Shown in pieces: positions 35,129 through 45,094 of a stretch of DNA of 64,000 nt. The notes beneath the pieces were generated by a model. That model saw nothing but the letters and a program-made list of their open reading frames with translations, did not search any database and was not told the DNA's origin. This stretch comes from Verrucomicrobiia bacterium (GTDB taxonomy: Bacteria; Verrucomicrobiota; Verrucomicrobiia; Verrucomicrobiales; DEV007): assembly GCA_030425385.1 (NCBI GenBank), contig JAUIAH010000035.1, forward strand, positions 21,014 through 85,013, read 5' to 3'. Each line of letters begins with the position of its first letter. Within the stretch, counting starts at the first letter, position 1. The translations under genes and the position numbers were made by a program.

Positions 35129-35239
35129 TGGCGCTAAGAAAGGTGTGAGGCCCAATCTTAAACACGGGTGGGTGAAAGCCAAGCACCCATCCGCGCGCTC
35201 CCTCCGGGATCAATCCTTATTGCTAACATCAATCCACTC

Positions 35240-36292
35240 ATGAAGCCACGTCGCATTGCCCTCGTTGTCGTTTCCAATCTCCTCGTGGGAGTGCTCGGCT
35301 TCTGGATCGGCACGAAACGATCTCTCACGACCCTCACAGAGGCCGCACAGGCATCGTCTCGTCACGAGCAGACGCCTATCAGCGCAACGCTTTCCCGTTC
35401 TTCTTCAGAAAGAAACGTCAATTCTAGCAGAGCTATCACATCCCTTTCGTTCAAGGACGGTCCTCCGGCGAATACTCTCCGTGGCCGGTTCGCTGCTGTG
35501 CTGCAAGGCGTCGAGAAGATGGATGACCGAAGTGTTCTTCAGGCTCTGAAAGCGCTCCGTCACCTCCCGGAGCATCCTGACAAACAGCTTGCCCAGCAAG
35601 TCATGCTCGCACGCTACGGTGAATTGGATCCCGAGACGGCGCTTTCCTATGTGTCGACGTTAGTAGGCAAGGACTACCGCGAAGGCACGGCGACGGTCTT
35701 GAGCGCCTGGACCGCCCAGGATCCCGAAGCTGCCAGCGCCTATTTCCAAGAGAATCTCGACGACTTTGGTGTGGTGGATGCGCACCAGAAGGCGCTTGCT
35801 GGAACCATCGCTTCTGAGTGGACCCGGCAAGACGCCGATGCTGCTCTTGACTGGGCGGCCAGTTTGCCGCCTGAAGTCAGCGGGGAAGCCTACGGCCAGG
35901 TCGCTGCTGAACTTGTGCGCCAAGATCCTGCGCAAGCCGTCGCGGCGCTGGATACTTTGGAAACTGGCTTCGAACGCGCCGAAATGTTAGAATCAATGGT
36001 CCGCCAATGGGCCTATGTGGATCCGCAAGCTGCCGCCGCCTGGATGCTGGATGCGACCCAAGGAACGGATCAACTCGCCGCCACGACCCAACTCATGAAT
36101 GCCTGGATGGATACGGATCCCATGAGTGCCTCCACCTGGCTGAGTCAGCTAGAGAATGGACCTGTCAAAGACCAGGCGATCGTTGCCCTCACACAATCCC
36201 GTGCCGTCGCCCGTGACCCAGAAGCCGCCGCGGCGTGGTCCGCGGCGATTGAAGATCCATCCGTCCGAGCCTCGATCAAGGCAGCTCCCTAG
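35240..36292 (+). CDS. Membrane-anchored protein with W/DP/AA helical repeats
   Basis: ATG 35240 gives 350 residues; an upstream GTG lacks a signal. MKPRRIALVVVSNLLVGVLGF is an N-terminal anchor. From about residue 135 the protein is built of ~30-residue helical repeats with Trp and DP..A positions (SAWTAQDPEAASAYFQENL, SEWTRQDADAALDWAASLP, RQWAYVDPQAAAAWMLDA, NAWMDTDPMSASTWLSQL). Such repeats are common in Verrucomicrobiota envelope proteins and probably form a TPR/HEAT-like scaffold. No enzyme function. The last repeat is short, so the protein may be truncated at its end. Confidence 0.75.
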   Translation: MKPRRIALVVVSNLLVGVLGFWIGTKRSLTTLTEAAQASSRHEQTPISATLSRSSSERNVNSSRAITSLSFKDGPPANTLRGRFAAVLQGVEKMDDRSVLQALKALRHLPEHPDKQLAQQVMLARYGELDPETALSYVSTLVGKDYREGTATVLSAWTAQDPEAASAYFQENLDDFGVVDAHQKALAGTIASEWTRQDADAALDWAASLPPEVSGEAYGQVAAELVRQDPAQAVAALDTLETGFERAEMLESMVRQWAYVDPQAAAAWMLDATQGTDQLAATTQLMNAWMDTDPMSASTWLSQLENGPVKDQAIVALTQSRAVARDPEAAAAWSAAIEDPSVRASIKAAP

Positions 36293-36374
36293 ACGAGAGA
36301 CGGACGACCTTTGCGGGATTCGTGCCTGAATCGCGCTTTCTCAACCGAGGGATCCTTCGCCTCCCTCTCATGCC

Positions 36375-37190
36375 ATGAAACGCTTCACTGCTCCACTCCT
36401 CGCCGTCGCTGCGTTCGCCGTGATCATCCCATCGGCTCACAGCCAAGATCAGGACAACAACCAGACCGACGGTGATTTCCCACCGCGTCCTTTCGACGCC
36501 CGCCGGTACGAAGCCATTTGGAAACGCAATCCCTTCTTGAAGGAAGTGATTGCCAGTGATGCCCCTGAGCAGCAAACGGAAGACTGGGCCAAAGGGCTTG
36601 TCCTTCGCGGGGTGTCCAGGATCCAAGGGCGGTATGTGGTGCACATCGAGGACACCACCCCTGTGTCTCCCAAGGCGAAGAGCACCAGCGAGGCGCCTCG
36701 TTCCTTTCGCCTCGTCGAGGGCACAGCGGATGGAGGCCCTGACGGACTCACCATCCGTGCGGTCAAGGCCCATCGCGATCCCACCCAAGTCGTTGTCACG
36801 GTTGCCAAAGCCACCGGTGACGCCACTGGCGAAGCCACCGTGAAATATGATCCTCGTGCCATTGCGGCCAAACCTGTCCCGCGTGCTCCCTCACCAGCCA
36901 CCACGCAACGTCCCACGACGACGGGGCGGGCGACCAATGCGCCGGCCACTCCGGCAGCCCAAGCCAATCAACCGAACCGCAACGGTCGTGGTCGTGAAGC
37001 CGGCGGACGCCGGGGAGGCGGAACCGGAAATGTCCGGGGTGGTGGCGGCGGTCCCACGACCCAAGGCGCCGATGGACGCCGCCAGCGTTTCGGCAATGGC
37101 GGTCGAGGCAACCGCGGTGGCGGCCGTTCCTCGCAGAGTGGCACCACGAACCAACGCCGCGTGATCCTCCCGCCAGGGACTGGCCGATAG
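36375..37190 (+). CDS. GspC-like secreted protein with RGG-rich tail
   Basis: 271 residues with signal peptide (about 1-23). RRYEAIWKRNPFLKEV near residue 44 resembles the 'IW.RNPF' motif of GspC/pilus-assembly-like proteins, followed by one small beta-domain (about 68-165, GLVLRGVSRIQGRYVVHIED). The rest is a low-complexity Pro/Thr then Gly/Arg-rich tail (REAGGRRGGGTGNVRGGGGG), likely disordered. No other secretion-system gene is nearby, so its role is unclear. Confidence 0.6.
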   Translation: MKRFTAPLLAVAAFAVIIPSAHSQDQDNNQTDGDFPPRPFDARRYEAIWKRNPFLKEVIASDAPEQQTEDWAKGLVLRGVSRIQGRYVVHIEDTTPVSPKAKSTSEAPRSFRLVEGTADGGPDGLTIRAVKAHRDPTQVVVTVAKATGDATGEATVKYDPRAIAAKPVPRAPSPATTQRPTTTGRATNAPATPAAQANQPNRNGRGREAGGRRGGGTGNVRGGGGGPTTQGADGRRQRFGNGGRGNRGGGRSSQSGTTNQRRVILPPGTGR

Positions 37191-37245
37191 CTGAACAAAC
37201 GACACGAGGCGATGTCTACGGCGCGATGGTGATCCGACTGGAGAC

Positions 37246-38673
37246 CTAACTGAGGATCTCTTTCACGACGTGACCGTGGACATCAGTGAGGCGCATGTCG
37301 CGGCCGTCGAAATGATAGGTGACGCGTTTGTGATCCAAGCCTAGGAGATGCAGCAACGTGGCATGGAAGTCATGCATGTCGACGCGCCCATCGATGGTGC
37401 GGTAGCCGTATTCATCCGTCGCTCCGTGGATATGCCCACCGTTGACGCCGCCGCCAGCCATCCAGATCGAGAACCCAAACGGGTTGTGGTCACGCCCATC
37501 GCTTCCCTGGGCGAAGGGTGTGCGGCCGAATTCACCAGCGAAGACGACCAGCGTTTGCTCTAACAAACCACGTGCCTTGAGATCGGTGAGTAACCCCGCG
37601 ATGGGCTGGTCCACGGCAAGGGCATTGGTGCCGTGGTTGCGTTTGAGGTTGGAATGCGCATCCCAGCGATCGTTGCCACCGATGCGTGGGCAGGTGAGTT
37701 CGATGAAACGCACCCCTTTCTCCACCATGCGCCGTGCTAACAAACACTGCACAGCAAAGAGGCGCGTTTTGTCATACTTGGCATCACAGCCATAGAGCTT
37801 CTTGGTCGCCGCTGATTCGCCTTTCAAATCCACCAAGTTGGGAACCGCGGCTTGCATGCGATAGGCCATTTCGTAATTGGCAATGGCAGATTCTAACTGA
37901 TCCACATGACCCATGCGATCGAGCACGCCCTGATCGAGTCGGCGTAACAGGGCGAGCTTGCGATTCTGAATCTGTGGCGAGGTTTCTAACGGTTTGACAT
38001 TTGCCAAAGGCGTCTCGCCTGCGCGAAACATGGTTCCCTGGTAGCTGGCAGGGAGGAATCCGCTGCCAAAGTTGTCGATGCCGCCGGAGGGAATGAGGCC
38101 GCCATTGAGGACGACAAAGCCAGGGAGATTGTGGCACTCACTTCCTAACCCATACCCCACCCAGGCTCCCATGCTAGGGCGTCCCTGCAGGCCGAAACCC
38201 GTGTGAAGAAAGAAGTTGGCCTGATTGTGCTCTGAGAAATTGGCCACCATGGAGCGGATGACGCAGAGATCATCGGCGCAGCTGCCGATGTACGGGAAGA
38301 GATCACTCACCGGGACACCACTTTGCCCGTAGTTGCGGAATGCCCAGTGCGACTTGTATGTGGTGCCAATGTTATCGAATTGCGTCGGCTCCATCTTGGG
38401 CTTGAACGGCTGCCCGTGTTCCTTGTCGAGGAGGGGCTTGGGATCGAAGGAATCCACTTGGGATACCCCGCCGTCCATATAGAGAAAGATGACGTTCTTG
38501 GCTCGGGCCCGGTGATGCGTGTCTCGCGGCGCGGTGGCGAGGCCTTTGTAAAGGCTCCCATAGGCGCGGTCATGAGAAAGGGCTGCTAGGGCGACGGCTC
38601 CAAAGCCATTGGCACAGCGTTGGAGCATGGCACGCCGTGTGAACGGCTGTGATTGGAATTGGTGGCAATGCAT
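37246..38673 (-). CDS. DUF1501 protein (sulfatase-like), partner of PSD1 protein
   Basis: 475 residues starting MHCHQFQSQPFTRRAMLQRC, with a Tat-type start (TRRAMLQRCANGFGAVALAAL). DUF1501 motifs: NVIFLYMDGGVSQVDSFDPK, VIRSMVANFSEHNQANFFLH, VVFAGEFGRTPFAQGSDGRD and HNPFGFSIWMAGGGVNGGHI. It lies 19 bp downstream of the PSD1/DUF1549/DUF1553 gene. This pair is a recurrent operon in Planctomycetes and Verrucomicrobiota and is thought to act on polysaccharides in the periplasm, though the chemistry is not established. Confidence 0.92.
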   Translation of the reverse strand: MHCHQFQSQPFTRRAMLQRCANGFGAVALAALSHDRAYGSLYKGLATAPRDTHHRARAKNVIFLYMDGGVSQVDSFDPKPLLDKEHGQPFKPKMEPTQFDNIGTTYKSHWAFRNYGQSGVPVSDLFPYIGSCADDLCVIRSMVANFSEHNQANFFLHTGFGLQGRPSMGAWVGYGLGSECHNLPGFVVLNGGLIPSGGIDNFGSGFLPASYQGTMFRAGETPLANVKPLETSPQIQNRKLALLRRLDQGVLDRMGHVDQLESAIANYEMAYRMQAAVPNLVDLKGESAATKKLYGCDAKYDKTRLFAVQCLLARRMVEKGVRFIELTCPRIGGNDRWDAHSNLKRNHGTNALAVDQPIAGLLTDLKARGLLEQTLVVFAGEFGRTPFAQGSDGRDHNPFGFSIWMAGGGVNGGHIHGATDEYGYRTIDGRVDMHDFHATLLHLLGLDHKRVTYHFDGRDMRLTDVHGHVVKEILS

Positions 38674-38692
38674 GGGTGGGTCCGGCGAAGCG

Positions 38693-41600
38693 TTAGGGGA
38701 TGTAGATGAATTCCTTCACGTTGATCAGCGTGTGGGCGAGGTCCTGCCAGGCGCGCTGCTCAGATTGGTCATCTTGATAGAGCTCTCGTTGCAGGGCGAG
38801 GAAATCGAGCGCCAACGCGATCTCCTCCGCTTCCGGTGCCCGGCTGAAGGCCCTCCAATAGGCTTCTGCGAGGCGCGTGCGATCATCGGCTGCTGGCAAT
38901 GCGAGCAGGTGCTTGGCCCACCGCGCAGCCTCCTGATGCACAAGCTCATTGTTCAAGAGCATGAGCGGCTGCGCCGGTGAGTTGGACACGTTGCGCTTCC
39001 CGATGGCGGTGAACGGCGTGGGTTTGTCGAACGCCACCAGCAGTGGCTCAAGGTGATTGCGGCGCCCTTCGATGTAGATGCTCCGACGCCCGTCGCCATC
39101 AAGCGGCCCACTACCATTGGGGCTGCGGTTGGTGCGGTTGAATGGCGAGATGTGCACCATGACACTTTTGCCATACATCTTGTCGGGCTGGAGGCGGCCG
39201 GACACACTCAAGAGTTGATCGCGAATGGCTTCACTCGTGAGGCGACGGATCGGCATGCGATGGACGAGGCGATTGGTCGGGTCTCTCTGCGTTTTGTCAG
39301 GGTCTGGTTGGCTGCTCATCCGGTAGGTTGAGGAGAGAACGAGCTCGCGGATGAGCGCTTTGATAGAGCCCTGATGCTCATGCCCAAAGCGATGCGCCAA
39401 GTGATCAAGCAACGCCGGGTGTGAGGGAGGCGTTCCCGTGACGCCAAAGTTATCGACAGTCTCCACGATGCCTTTGCCAAAGAGATGATGCCAAACGCGA
39501 TTCACCATGACGCGATGCGTGAGAGGATTCTCCAGACCGGTGAGCTGTCGCGCGAGTTGCAAGCGGCCACTTCCGTGATCACAGGGTGATGCTTCGGCAT
39601 CTGAGGATTCTGTGAGTGCCTCGAGGAAGCGCCGCGGGACGGGCTCCGGAGAAAGGGTGCGGTAATTGCCTCGCAGATGCACTGGCTCATTCTCAGGGCT
39701 ACCGTCCATGAGCGCCAAGGCACGGATCGGTTTGGGAATCTGACGCTCGGCTTCAGCTCGGTCCTGACGGAATCGCGCACGCGCAGTCGCCACACGTGGC
39801 GAATCCTTGATGGTCGGTGCAAACACGCCTGAACGGAAGAAGGCCCAATCGACAAGGGCCACCTGATCCGCATCGGCCTCACCGCGTTCCCAGGCATCCA
39901 CCGCGCGGTCGAGGACGCGGTTCAATCCAGCGTTGACGTCAGCATTTCCTTCTAACGATTGTAACATCGCCACCACATGCGAGTTGGGCTTCCAGGGCGT
40001 GTGTGGCTTGTCTTTTGAGAAGCGCACTTCTTGGAGGGCGAATCCTTGCGTGGGGGTGAACTCCAAGTGGACGCGATGCCCGATATACTTGCTGAGATCG
40101 TGGGCGACCCACTGGTAGGCGTCGCCTACCTTGATCTCTTTGCGCAAACGGTCACTGTGTAAGGGCCCCTTGCACACGCGATGGGAATCCACGGCTACGA
40201 AGAGCTTTCCGTGCCCTCGCACGCGCATCCAGAGACGATCTCCCACCACTTCGAAGGTCTTCGTACGCAGGAGCCCAGAAAAGCGTTCGCTGAGCAGATC
40301 CGAATGGGCCGCCGACTCTAACACGAGTCCTTGATCTCCCAGGAAAGTGCCCGGGTGGGCGGGCTCTGCACCGTAGCGATAGCCATTCACATACCACCCG
40401 GCTTCTGGATCCGCATAATTCACCACCACATGGCGCGCGGCCTCAAACGGTTCCTCGATGGGAATCAAATCGAGTTCCCCTTTGCGTTCCGTACGCACCA
40501 CGGTCTGAGCCGCGGCTCGCTCCTTGGAGGCTGTCTCGCGCTCGGCCCATGCTTGGAGGATGGTGTGCGGTGACTCTTCAAGAGGCACGAGTGGCTCTCC
40601 TTCCGCCGCTGTCCAATCGATGGGGCCTTCGGCGCGTTTGAGGAAGTACTCTCGCGTAAAGGCCTCTCGCAAGGCGGCCTCTTCCGATTGCTGAATCGTT
40701 GTCAGGGCCCGGTAGGCCTCGGCCTGTGCTTCAGGGTCAGCAATGTCAGCCAGTTGATAGTTAGAACTCTGTAAGTAGCCGACGAGCGCGTAGTAATCGT
40801 CATCGGTCACGGCATCGAATTTGTGATCATGACAGCGTGCACACATCACCGTGAGCCCCATGAAGGCTTTGGAAAACACATCGATCTGATTGGAGATCCG
40901 CAGACTCTCATCTTCTCGCACATCCACGGGCGAATGGGTGGCTTCGCCTAAGTGCCAGAATCCAGTGCCCTGAATGGATTCATTGGTTCGCCGTTCGGGA
41001 TCAATGCGCGGTTTGTCTAACAGATCGCCTGCGACGTGTTCGGTGAGGAAATCGTGGTAGGGGACATCGGCGTTGAAGGCGCGGATGACGTAGTCCCGGT
41101 AGCGCCAGGCTTCCGGGATGGCGAAATCCTGCTCATGACCCCAGGTTTCCGCAAAGCGCACCAGATCGAGCCAATGCTGTCCCCAGCGTTCGCCAAAGTG
41201 CGGGCTTTCCAGGAGGTCGTCGACCAAGGCCACATAGGCCTCTTCGCTCGGGTCCGCGACAAATGCGCGCACTTGCTCGGGGGTGGGGGGCAAGCCGATG
41301 AGATCGAAGAAGACGCGTCGCGCCAACACGCGTGCTGGCGCCTCGTCATTGGGTCGGAGATCGGCCTCTTCGAGTTTGGAGAGGATGAATCGGTCCACGT
41401 TTTGGCGTGGCCACGCGGTGTCGGCCACGACCGGAGGCTTGGGATGGCTCACCGGCTGCCAGGCCCAGTGTTCGGCTTTTCGGGCAGCGACATCGATCGT
41501 TGCTGCTGCTTGGGACACCGCCTCTGCGCCGCCTTCTCGTGGATCGTAGGCTCCATCCGCAATCCATTGCCGGAGATCCGCGATGGCGAGAGGCGAAAGG

Positions 41601-41902
41601 CGTTTCTTCGGAGGCATCTGAATGCCGGGCTCTTCATAGCTCACCGCGCGAATGATGAGGCTGCCATCCGGGTCCCCTGGGATCACCGCCGGGCCGGACT
41701 CGCCACCGATGGCCCAACCCGCTTTGCTATCGAGCAGGAGACCAGCTTTCTGCTTCGTATCGGCCGCGTGGCACTGGTAACAGTTATTGACCAGCACTGG
41801 ACGGACGTTGGCCTCGAAGAACGCCGCCCGTGGATCTTCTCCGCGCGCAGCGCCTAGAAGAATGAATATCAAGCTGAGACTACAGGGGAGAAAGCGAGCC
41901 AT
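38693..41902 (-). CDS. PSD1-type protein: cytochrome c-like domain + DUF1549 + DUF1553
   Basis: 1069 residues from ATG 41902 (signal MARFLPCSLSLIFILLGAARG). The N-terminal cytochrome-type domain (about 20-120) has the heme-binding motif NCYQCHAADTKQKAGLLLDS and ends IQMPPKKRLSPLAIADLRQW. DUF1549 (about 160-370) includes LSKLEEADLRPNDEAPA and ERWGQHWLDLVRFAETWGHE, with a second CxxCH (MCARCHDHKFD). DUF1553 (about 790-1060) includes HRVMVNRVWHHLFGKGIVET, RRLTSEAIRDQLLSVSGRL and ALMLLNNELVHQEA-like text. A putative redox or electron-transfer partner of DUF1501. Divergent from the cyclase gene, 73 bp away. Confidence 0.93.
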   Translation of the reverse strand: MARFLPCSLSLIFILLGAARGEDPRAAFFEANVRPVLVNNCYQCHAADTKQKAGLLLDSKAGWAIGGESGPAVIPGDPDGSLIIRAVSYEEPGIQMPPKKRLSPLAIADLRQWIADGAYDPREGGAEAVSQAAATIDVAARKAEHWAWQPVSHPKPPVVADTAWPRQNVDRFILSKLEEADLRPNDEAPARVLARRVFFDLIGLPPTPEQVRAFVADPSEEAYVALVDDLLESPHFGERWGQHWLDLVRFAETWGHEQDFAIPEAWRYRDYVIRAFNADVPYHDFLTEHVAGDLLDKPRIDPERRTNESIQGTGFWHLGEATHSPVDVREDESLRISNQIDVFSKAFMGLTVMCARCHDHKFDAVTDDDYYALVGYLQSSNYQLADIADPEAQAEAYRALTTIQQSEEAALREAFTREYFLKRAEGPIDWTAAEGEPLVPLEESPHTILQAWAERETASKERAAAQTVVRTERKGELDLIPIEEPFEAARHVVVNYADPEAGWYVNGYRYGAEPAHPGTFLGDQGLVLESAAHSDLLSERFSGLLRTKTFEVVGDRLWMRVRGHGKLFVAVDSHRVCKGPLHSDRLRKEIKVGDAYQWVAHDLSKYIGHRVHLEFTPTQGFALQEVRFSKDKPHTPWKPNSHVVAMLQSLEGNADVNAGLNRVLDRAVDAWERGEADADQVALVDWAFFRSGVFAPTIKDSPRVATARARFRQDRAEAERQIPKPIRALALMDGSPENEPVHLRGNYRTLSPEPVPRRFLEALTESSDAEASPCDHGSGRLQLARQLTGLENPLTHRVMVNRVWHHLFGKGIVETVDNFGVTGTPPSHPALLDHLAHRFGHEHQGSIKALIRELVLSSTYRMSSQPDPDKTQRDPTNRLVHRMPIRRLTSEAIRDQLLSVSGRLQPDKMYGKSVMVHISPFNRTNRSPNGSGPLDGDGRRSIYIEGRRNHLEPLLVAFDKPTPFTAIGKRNVSNSPAQPLMLLNNELVHQEAARWAKHLLALPAADDRTRLAEAYWRAFSRAPEAEEIALALDFLALQRELYQDDQSEQRAWQDLAHTLINVKEFIYIP

Positions 41903-41974
41903 ACTGCCGGTTGTAACACCATTCGCGGGAAAACGCCGCTCGGAAAGGCCCGTGCTCTGGGTTAAAACCGCCCC

Positions 41975-42625
41975 ATGAGTCTTCGCAGCATCGATCTCAC
42001 ACTCACCTATCAGCCCACCATGCGCGGCGTGGACTGGGAAACGGCTGCCACGGTCGAGAAGGATGGATGGAACGCACGGCTTCTCCATCTCTATTCGCAC
42101 AGCGGCACACACATGGATGCCCCCAAGCACTTCAATTGCGGTGACCAGACAATTGACGAGATTCCCCTGAGCGCCTGCATCAGCCAAGCCCACGTGATTC
42201 CTCTGACGCATCTGGCTCCGAAAGCGTCCATCCGCGTGGCTGATCTGGGGCCTGTGGCGGAGAGCTTCCAAGCCGGGGAGAGTCTCCTCCTGCATACCGG
42301 ATGGAGCCAACACGTGGACGATGGCGACTATTATCGTCGTGCCTTCCCCCGCATCAGCGAAGAACTCGCCTCCTGGTGTGCCGATCACCAGGTGACAGCG
42401 CTCGGTGTCGAACCGCCTTCAGTCGCCGATGTCTTCGATCTGAAAGAGGTCACCCGTATCCATCAGATCCTCCTGTCGGCCGAGGTCGTGATTGTCGAAG
42501 GCCTCACTCATCTCGATGCCCTCACCGCATCCATGGTGACGTTCATTGCCCTCCCCCTGAAGATCGCTCAAGGCGACGGCGCTCCTTGCCGCGCCATCGC
42601 CCTTGAGGGAATGCCCATCATCTAG
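41975..42625 (+). CDS. Cyclase/kynurenine-formamidase-family hydrolase
   Basis: 216 residues with the metal-binding signature HSGTHMDAPKHF (His42, His46, Asp48, His52) of the cyclase family, which hydrolyses amide or ester bonds using Zn or Mn. Later motifs fit: GESLLLHTGWS, GVEPPSVADVF and VIVEGLTHLDAL. Kynurenine formamidase is one option, but no kynurenine gene is near; the context suggests a role in sugar-acid lactone or other hydrolysis. Its TAG stop overlaps the stop of the convergent gene by sharing the palindrome CTAG. Confidence 0.85.
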   Translation: MSLRSIDLTLTYQPTMRGVDWETAATVEKDGWNARLLHLYSHSGTHMDAPKHFNCGDQTIDEIPLSACISQAHVIPLTHLAPKASIRVADLGPVAESFQAGESLLLHTGWSQHVDDGDYYRRAFPRISEELASWCADHQVTALGVEPPSVADVFDLKEVTRIHQILLSAEVVIVEGLTHLDALTASMVTFIALPLKIAQGDGAPCRAIALEGMPII

Positions 42626-45081
42626 TCGTCCACGAGTACGTCATCCAAATAGAAGCCCGTCCCGTAGGGAGCGGAGCCGTCTGTTAGGAAGAGAAATTGC
42701 AATCGGATCATCTTGCCGACTAGTTCGCTCGGTACCCGTTCATCGAACAGGATCCACCCGTCGCTCTGTCCTGACAGAATGGTGTCATGAATCGAAAGGG
42801 ACGCGCCACTTTCATCGAGATAACGGAGTTGCACGCCTTCAGATCCTTCCTCGGTGTCGACATAATACCAGAAGCTCAGGCGGGCGCGGCGAGCCTCTGT
42901 CAGGTCGATGAGCGGACTGGTTAGGCTCGCATTCACAAAGTCACCATACGCGCCATCGAGATCGGTCCCGTAGACAGTGCTTCCTCCGTGTGCGGTTGTT
43001 AGACCCTCTACAGCTGGTGTCCCTAGTTCCCAACCGGCGTCTCCGCTCACAAGTTCGGTTTCCCATCCACTCACATCACCTTCAAATCCTTCTTCAAATA
43101 GGGCCGGTGGAGGCAGCACCCCCACTCGATACTGCGCCGCAGGCCCATCACCCTTAGGGATCGTGAAGGTGAATCGTTCGCCCTCTGCACCTAGCGTGGC
43201 ATCTGCAACCACCGCCCAATCTTGCAAGGTCGTCGCTCGCTGCAGGACAAATGCTTGGTCAGGGTTCTCGGATACGAACGAAACGGTCACATTCTCGTTT
43301 AGCGTAATGTCAGCGATACGGACATCGCTCTCTGTTGCTGCCGATCCCAGAGCCCAGGTGATGGCGGCATCGAAGAGCTTGATCCCGTCCTCCGTGAAAC
43401 TCGCCGCGCCGTCATTGCCAGTCACGCCGAAGAAGACGCGTCGTGCGGGATGGGTAAAGAGGACGTCGCCAAGGTCATCCAACATCTCCGCCCCGGACTC
43501 AATGGCGTAGATCGTTGCTTGTTCGTCATTGTTAGGCGGGCGGCCAATCACCACGGAATCCTCCGGTGGGATTCCCCAATGATACTGGACCTTGCTGGTC
43601 GAGAATGCCTGTTCGCCTGGAGCAAGGCCGGCATTCATGGGATGCTCTTCATCGGTGATCATCACGGTGTCGAACCCGCTGGCGGGTCCATTGCCCCAAC
43701 TCAAAGGGGCATCTGCTAGGAAGAAGTCATCCACATTGCCCGCCTCCACGTTGACGATAGGAATGGGCAAGTCCTCGAAATTGTTCGGGGCCACATTGCC
43801 ACTGTTGACCGTTGATGAATTAAAGATCAACGCCGCACCCTCTGCGTCCGCAACGGTCACAGCGTTATCCGCTCTCACATCGACATCAAAACCAAACTGC
43901 GACCCCAAGCGGCCTGCCACCCAGCCATCCGCGCCGTTCAGTTGGCCGCCACCCGTGATGAGAAGAGCTTTGCGCCCACTGAGAGTCACGAACGACCACG
44001 ACGCCGTCGCTTCACCATAGCTGAGATCGACGGTTACCGTTTGCCCTGATTCGAAGGGCGCCGCAGGCGTGTGGGTGAAGCGTGTTTGCGCACCCTCGAC
44101 GGTCTTCTCAACACTGACTGTTTCCCCATTCACCTTCATCTCGGGCACAGCGTCCCCCGCTTGTCGCATCGTCACTTGAATGGCACTGTCCTTGGCGACG
44201 CCGGTGGCATTGATGCTCGGGGACACTGCTTCCACGTAGGGCCGCGTGTCCGTGGTCAATGACTGCCAGGCCGATAGCGCGTTCGCGCTGGCGTCATTGA
44301 TGAGCGTGGGTTCGCCAGCACTAGGATCGCCACTGTAGAACTCTAACGTGGCATCCCCATTCCATTGAGCCATCAGAATCCTCACCGAATACAAACCTGC
44401 TGAAGCCACGTTGAGCGTCACCGTGCGATCTGCCTTGCCGGAGTTAGAGTCGAATCCAGTGATCCGTTGGCGAAAGAGATCACGCGCATCATTCGGGTGC
44501 ATGGCGAGCTCCACCGCATCGTCGTGATGGACGCCGAGGACCACTTCGCCTGCCGGCAATTCTATAAATGTAAGGACTTCTATGGAGAAATTCTGTCCAT
44601 TGCTAAAGACGTTGAAGGCATCGTCGTCGGACCCCGGCAGTCCCGGGAAATAGTGATCCGCAGGAAAGTTCCCATCTTCTAACAGAAACCCGTCGGCGTC
44701 GCTGCTGAAATTGATCACTTCTTCCACCGTGAAGCTCCCGCCGGGGGCTACCGGAAAGGTGCCGTCCCATCCTCCGTTGGTCGCCGCAGGTTGACCAGTG
44801 TCCACGACGAGGTTGTCATACGGCATTTCGGTCGCCGGATCGATGAGCGCCCCTCTCAAGTGCGCATTTCCTCGAGCGACGGTCGCCGTCAGGCCCGCAT
44901 TCTTGCGCGCCTGAACAATTCGACCAGTGAATCCAGGGGTCTCCCCGTTGGCCTCGATTGCATAGGCCCAGGAGGCAGGGAGATCGAAGGTATCTTGGCC
45001 CTTGAGGTTGAGGGAAAAGGTCACATTTCCCACGGCAATCCATCCGAGGATGGCAAGCGGAGCAGCAGCAAGTGTCTTCAT
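42622..45081 (-). CDS. Secreted multi-domain beta-rich protein (PA14-like, Big-like)
   Basis: 819 residues from ATG 45081 (MKTLAAAPLAILGWIAVGNV signal). Readable parts: a PA14-like region about 150-280 (VVLGVHHDDAVELAMHPND, VLMAQWNGDATLEFYSGDPS); a Big-like domain about 290-375 (VEAVSPSINATGVAKDSAIQ); a ThuA-like or glutaminase-like stretch about 380-590 (GRKALLITGGGQLNGADGWV, HPARRVFFGVTGNDG); and a MAM/CBM-like domain about 670-819 (LSFWYYVDTEEGSEGVQLRY). Secreted and probably carbohydrate-binding. It lies immediately downstream of the acid-sugar cluster (13 bp after the MFS gene start region on the same strand). Confidence 0.72.
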   Translation of the reverse strand: MKTLAAAPLAILGWIAVGNVTFSLNLKGQDTFDLPASWAYAIEANGETPGFTGRIVQARKNAGLTATVARGNAHLRGALIDPATEMPYDNLVVDTGQPAATNGGWDGTFPVAPGGSFTVEEVINFSSDADGFLLEDGNFPADHYFPGLPGSDDDAFNVFSNGQNFSIEVLTFIELPAGEVVLGVHHDDAVELAMHPNDARDLFRQRITGFDSNSGKADRTVTLNVASAGLYSVRILMAQWNGDATLEFYSGDPSAGEPTLINDASANALSAWQSLTTDTRPYVEAVSPSINATGVAKDSAIQVTMRQAGDAVPEMKVNGETVSVEKTVEGAQTRFTHTPAAPFESGQTVTVDLSYGEATASWSFVTLSGRKALLITGGGQLNGADGWVAGRLGSQFGFDVDVRADNAVTVADAEGAALIFNSSTVNSGNVAPNNFEDLPIPIVNVEAGNVDDFFLADAPLSWGNGPASGFDTVMITDEEHPMNAGLAPGEQAFSTSKVQYHWGIPPEDSVVIGRPPNNDEQATIYAIESGAEMLDDLGDVLFTHPARRVFFGVTGNDGAASFTEDGIKLFDAAITWALGSAATESDVRIADITLNENVTVSFVSENPDQAFVLQRATTLQDWAVVADATLGAEGERFTFTIPKGDGPAAQYRVGVLPPPALFEEGFEGDVSGWETELVSGDAGWELGTPAVEGLTTAHGGSTVYGTDLDGAYGDFVNASLTSPLIDLTEARRARLSFWYYVDTEEGSEGVQLRYLDESGASLSIHDTILSGQSDGWILFDERVPSELVGKMIRLQFLFLTDGSAPYGTGFYLDDVLVDD

Positions 45082-45094
45082 ATGAGGGTTTACG

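Noticed and set aside
38693..42388. Longer PSD1 reading frame starting at 42388
   Set aside because: The extra 162 residues lie antisense to the cyclase gene; the signal peptide beginning at ATG 41902 fixes the true start.
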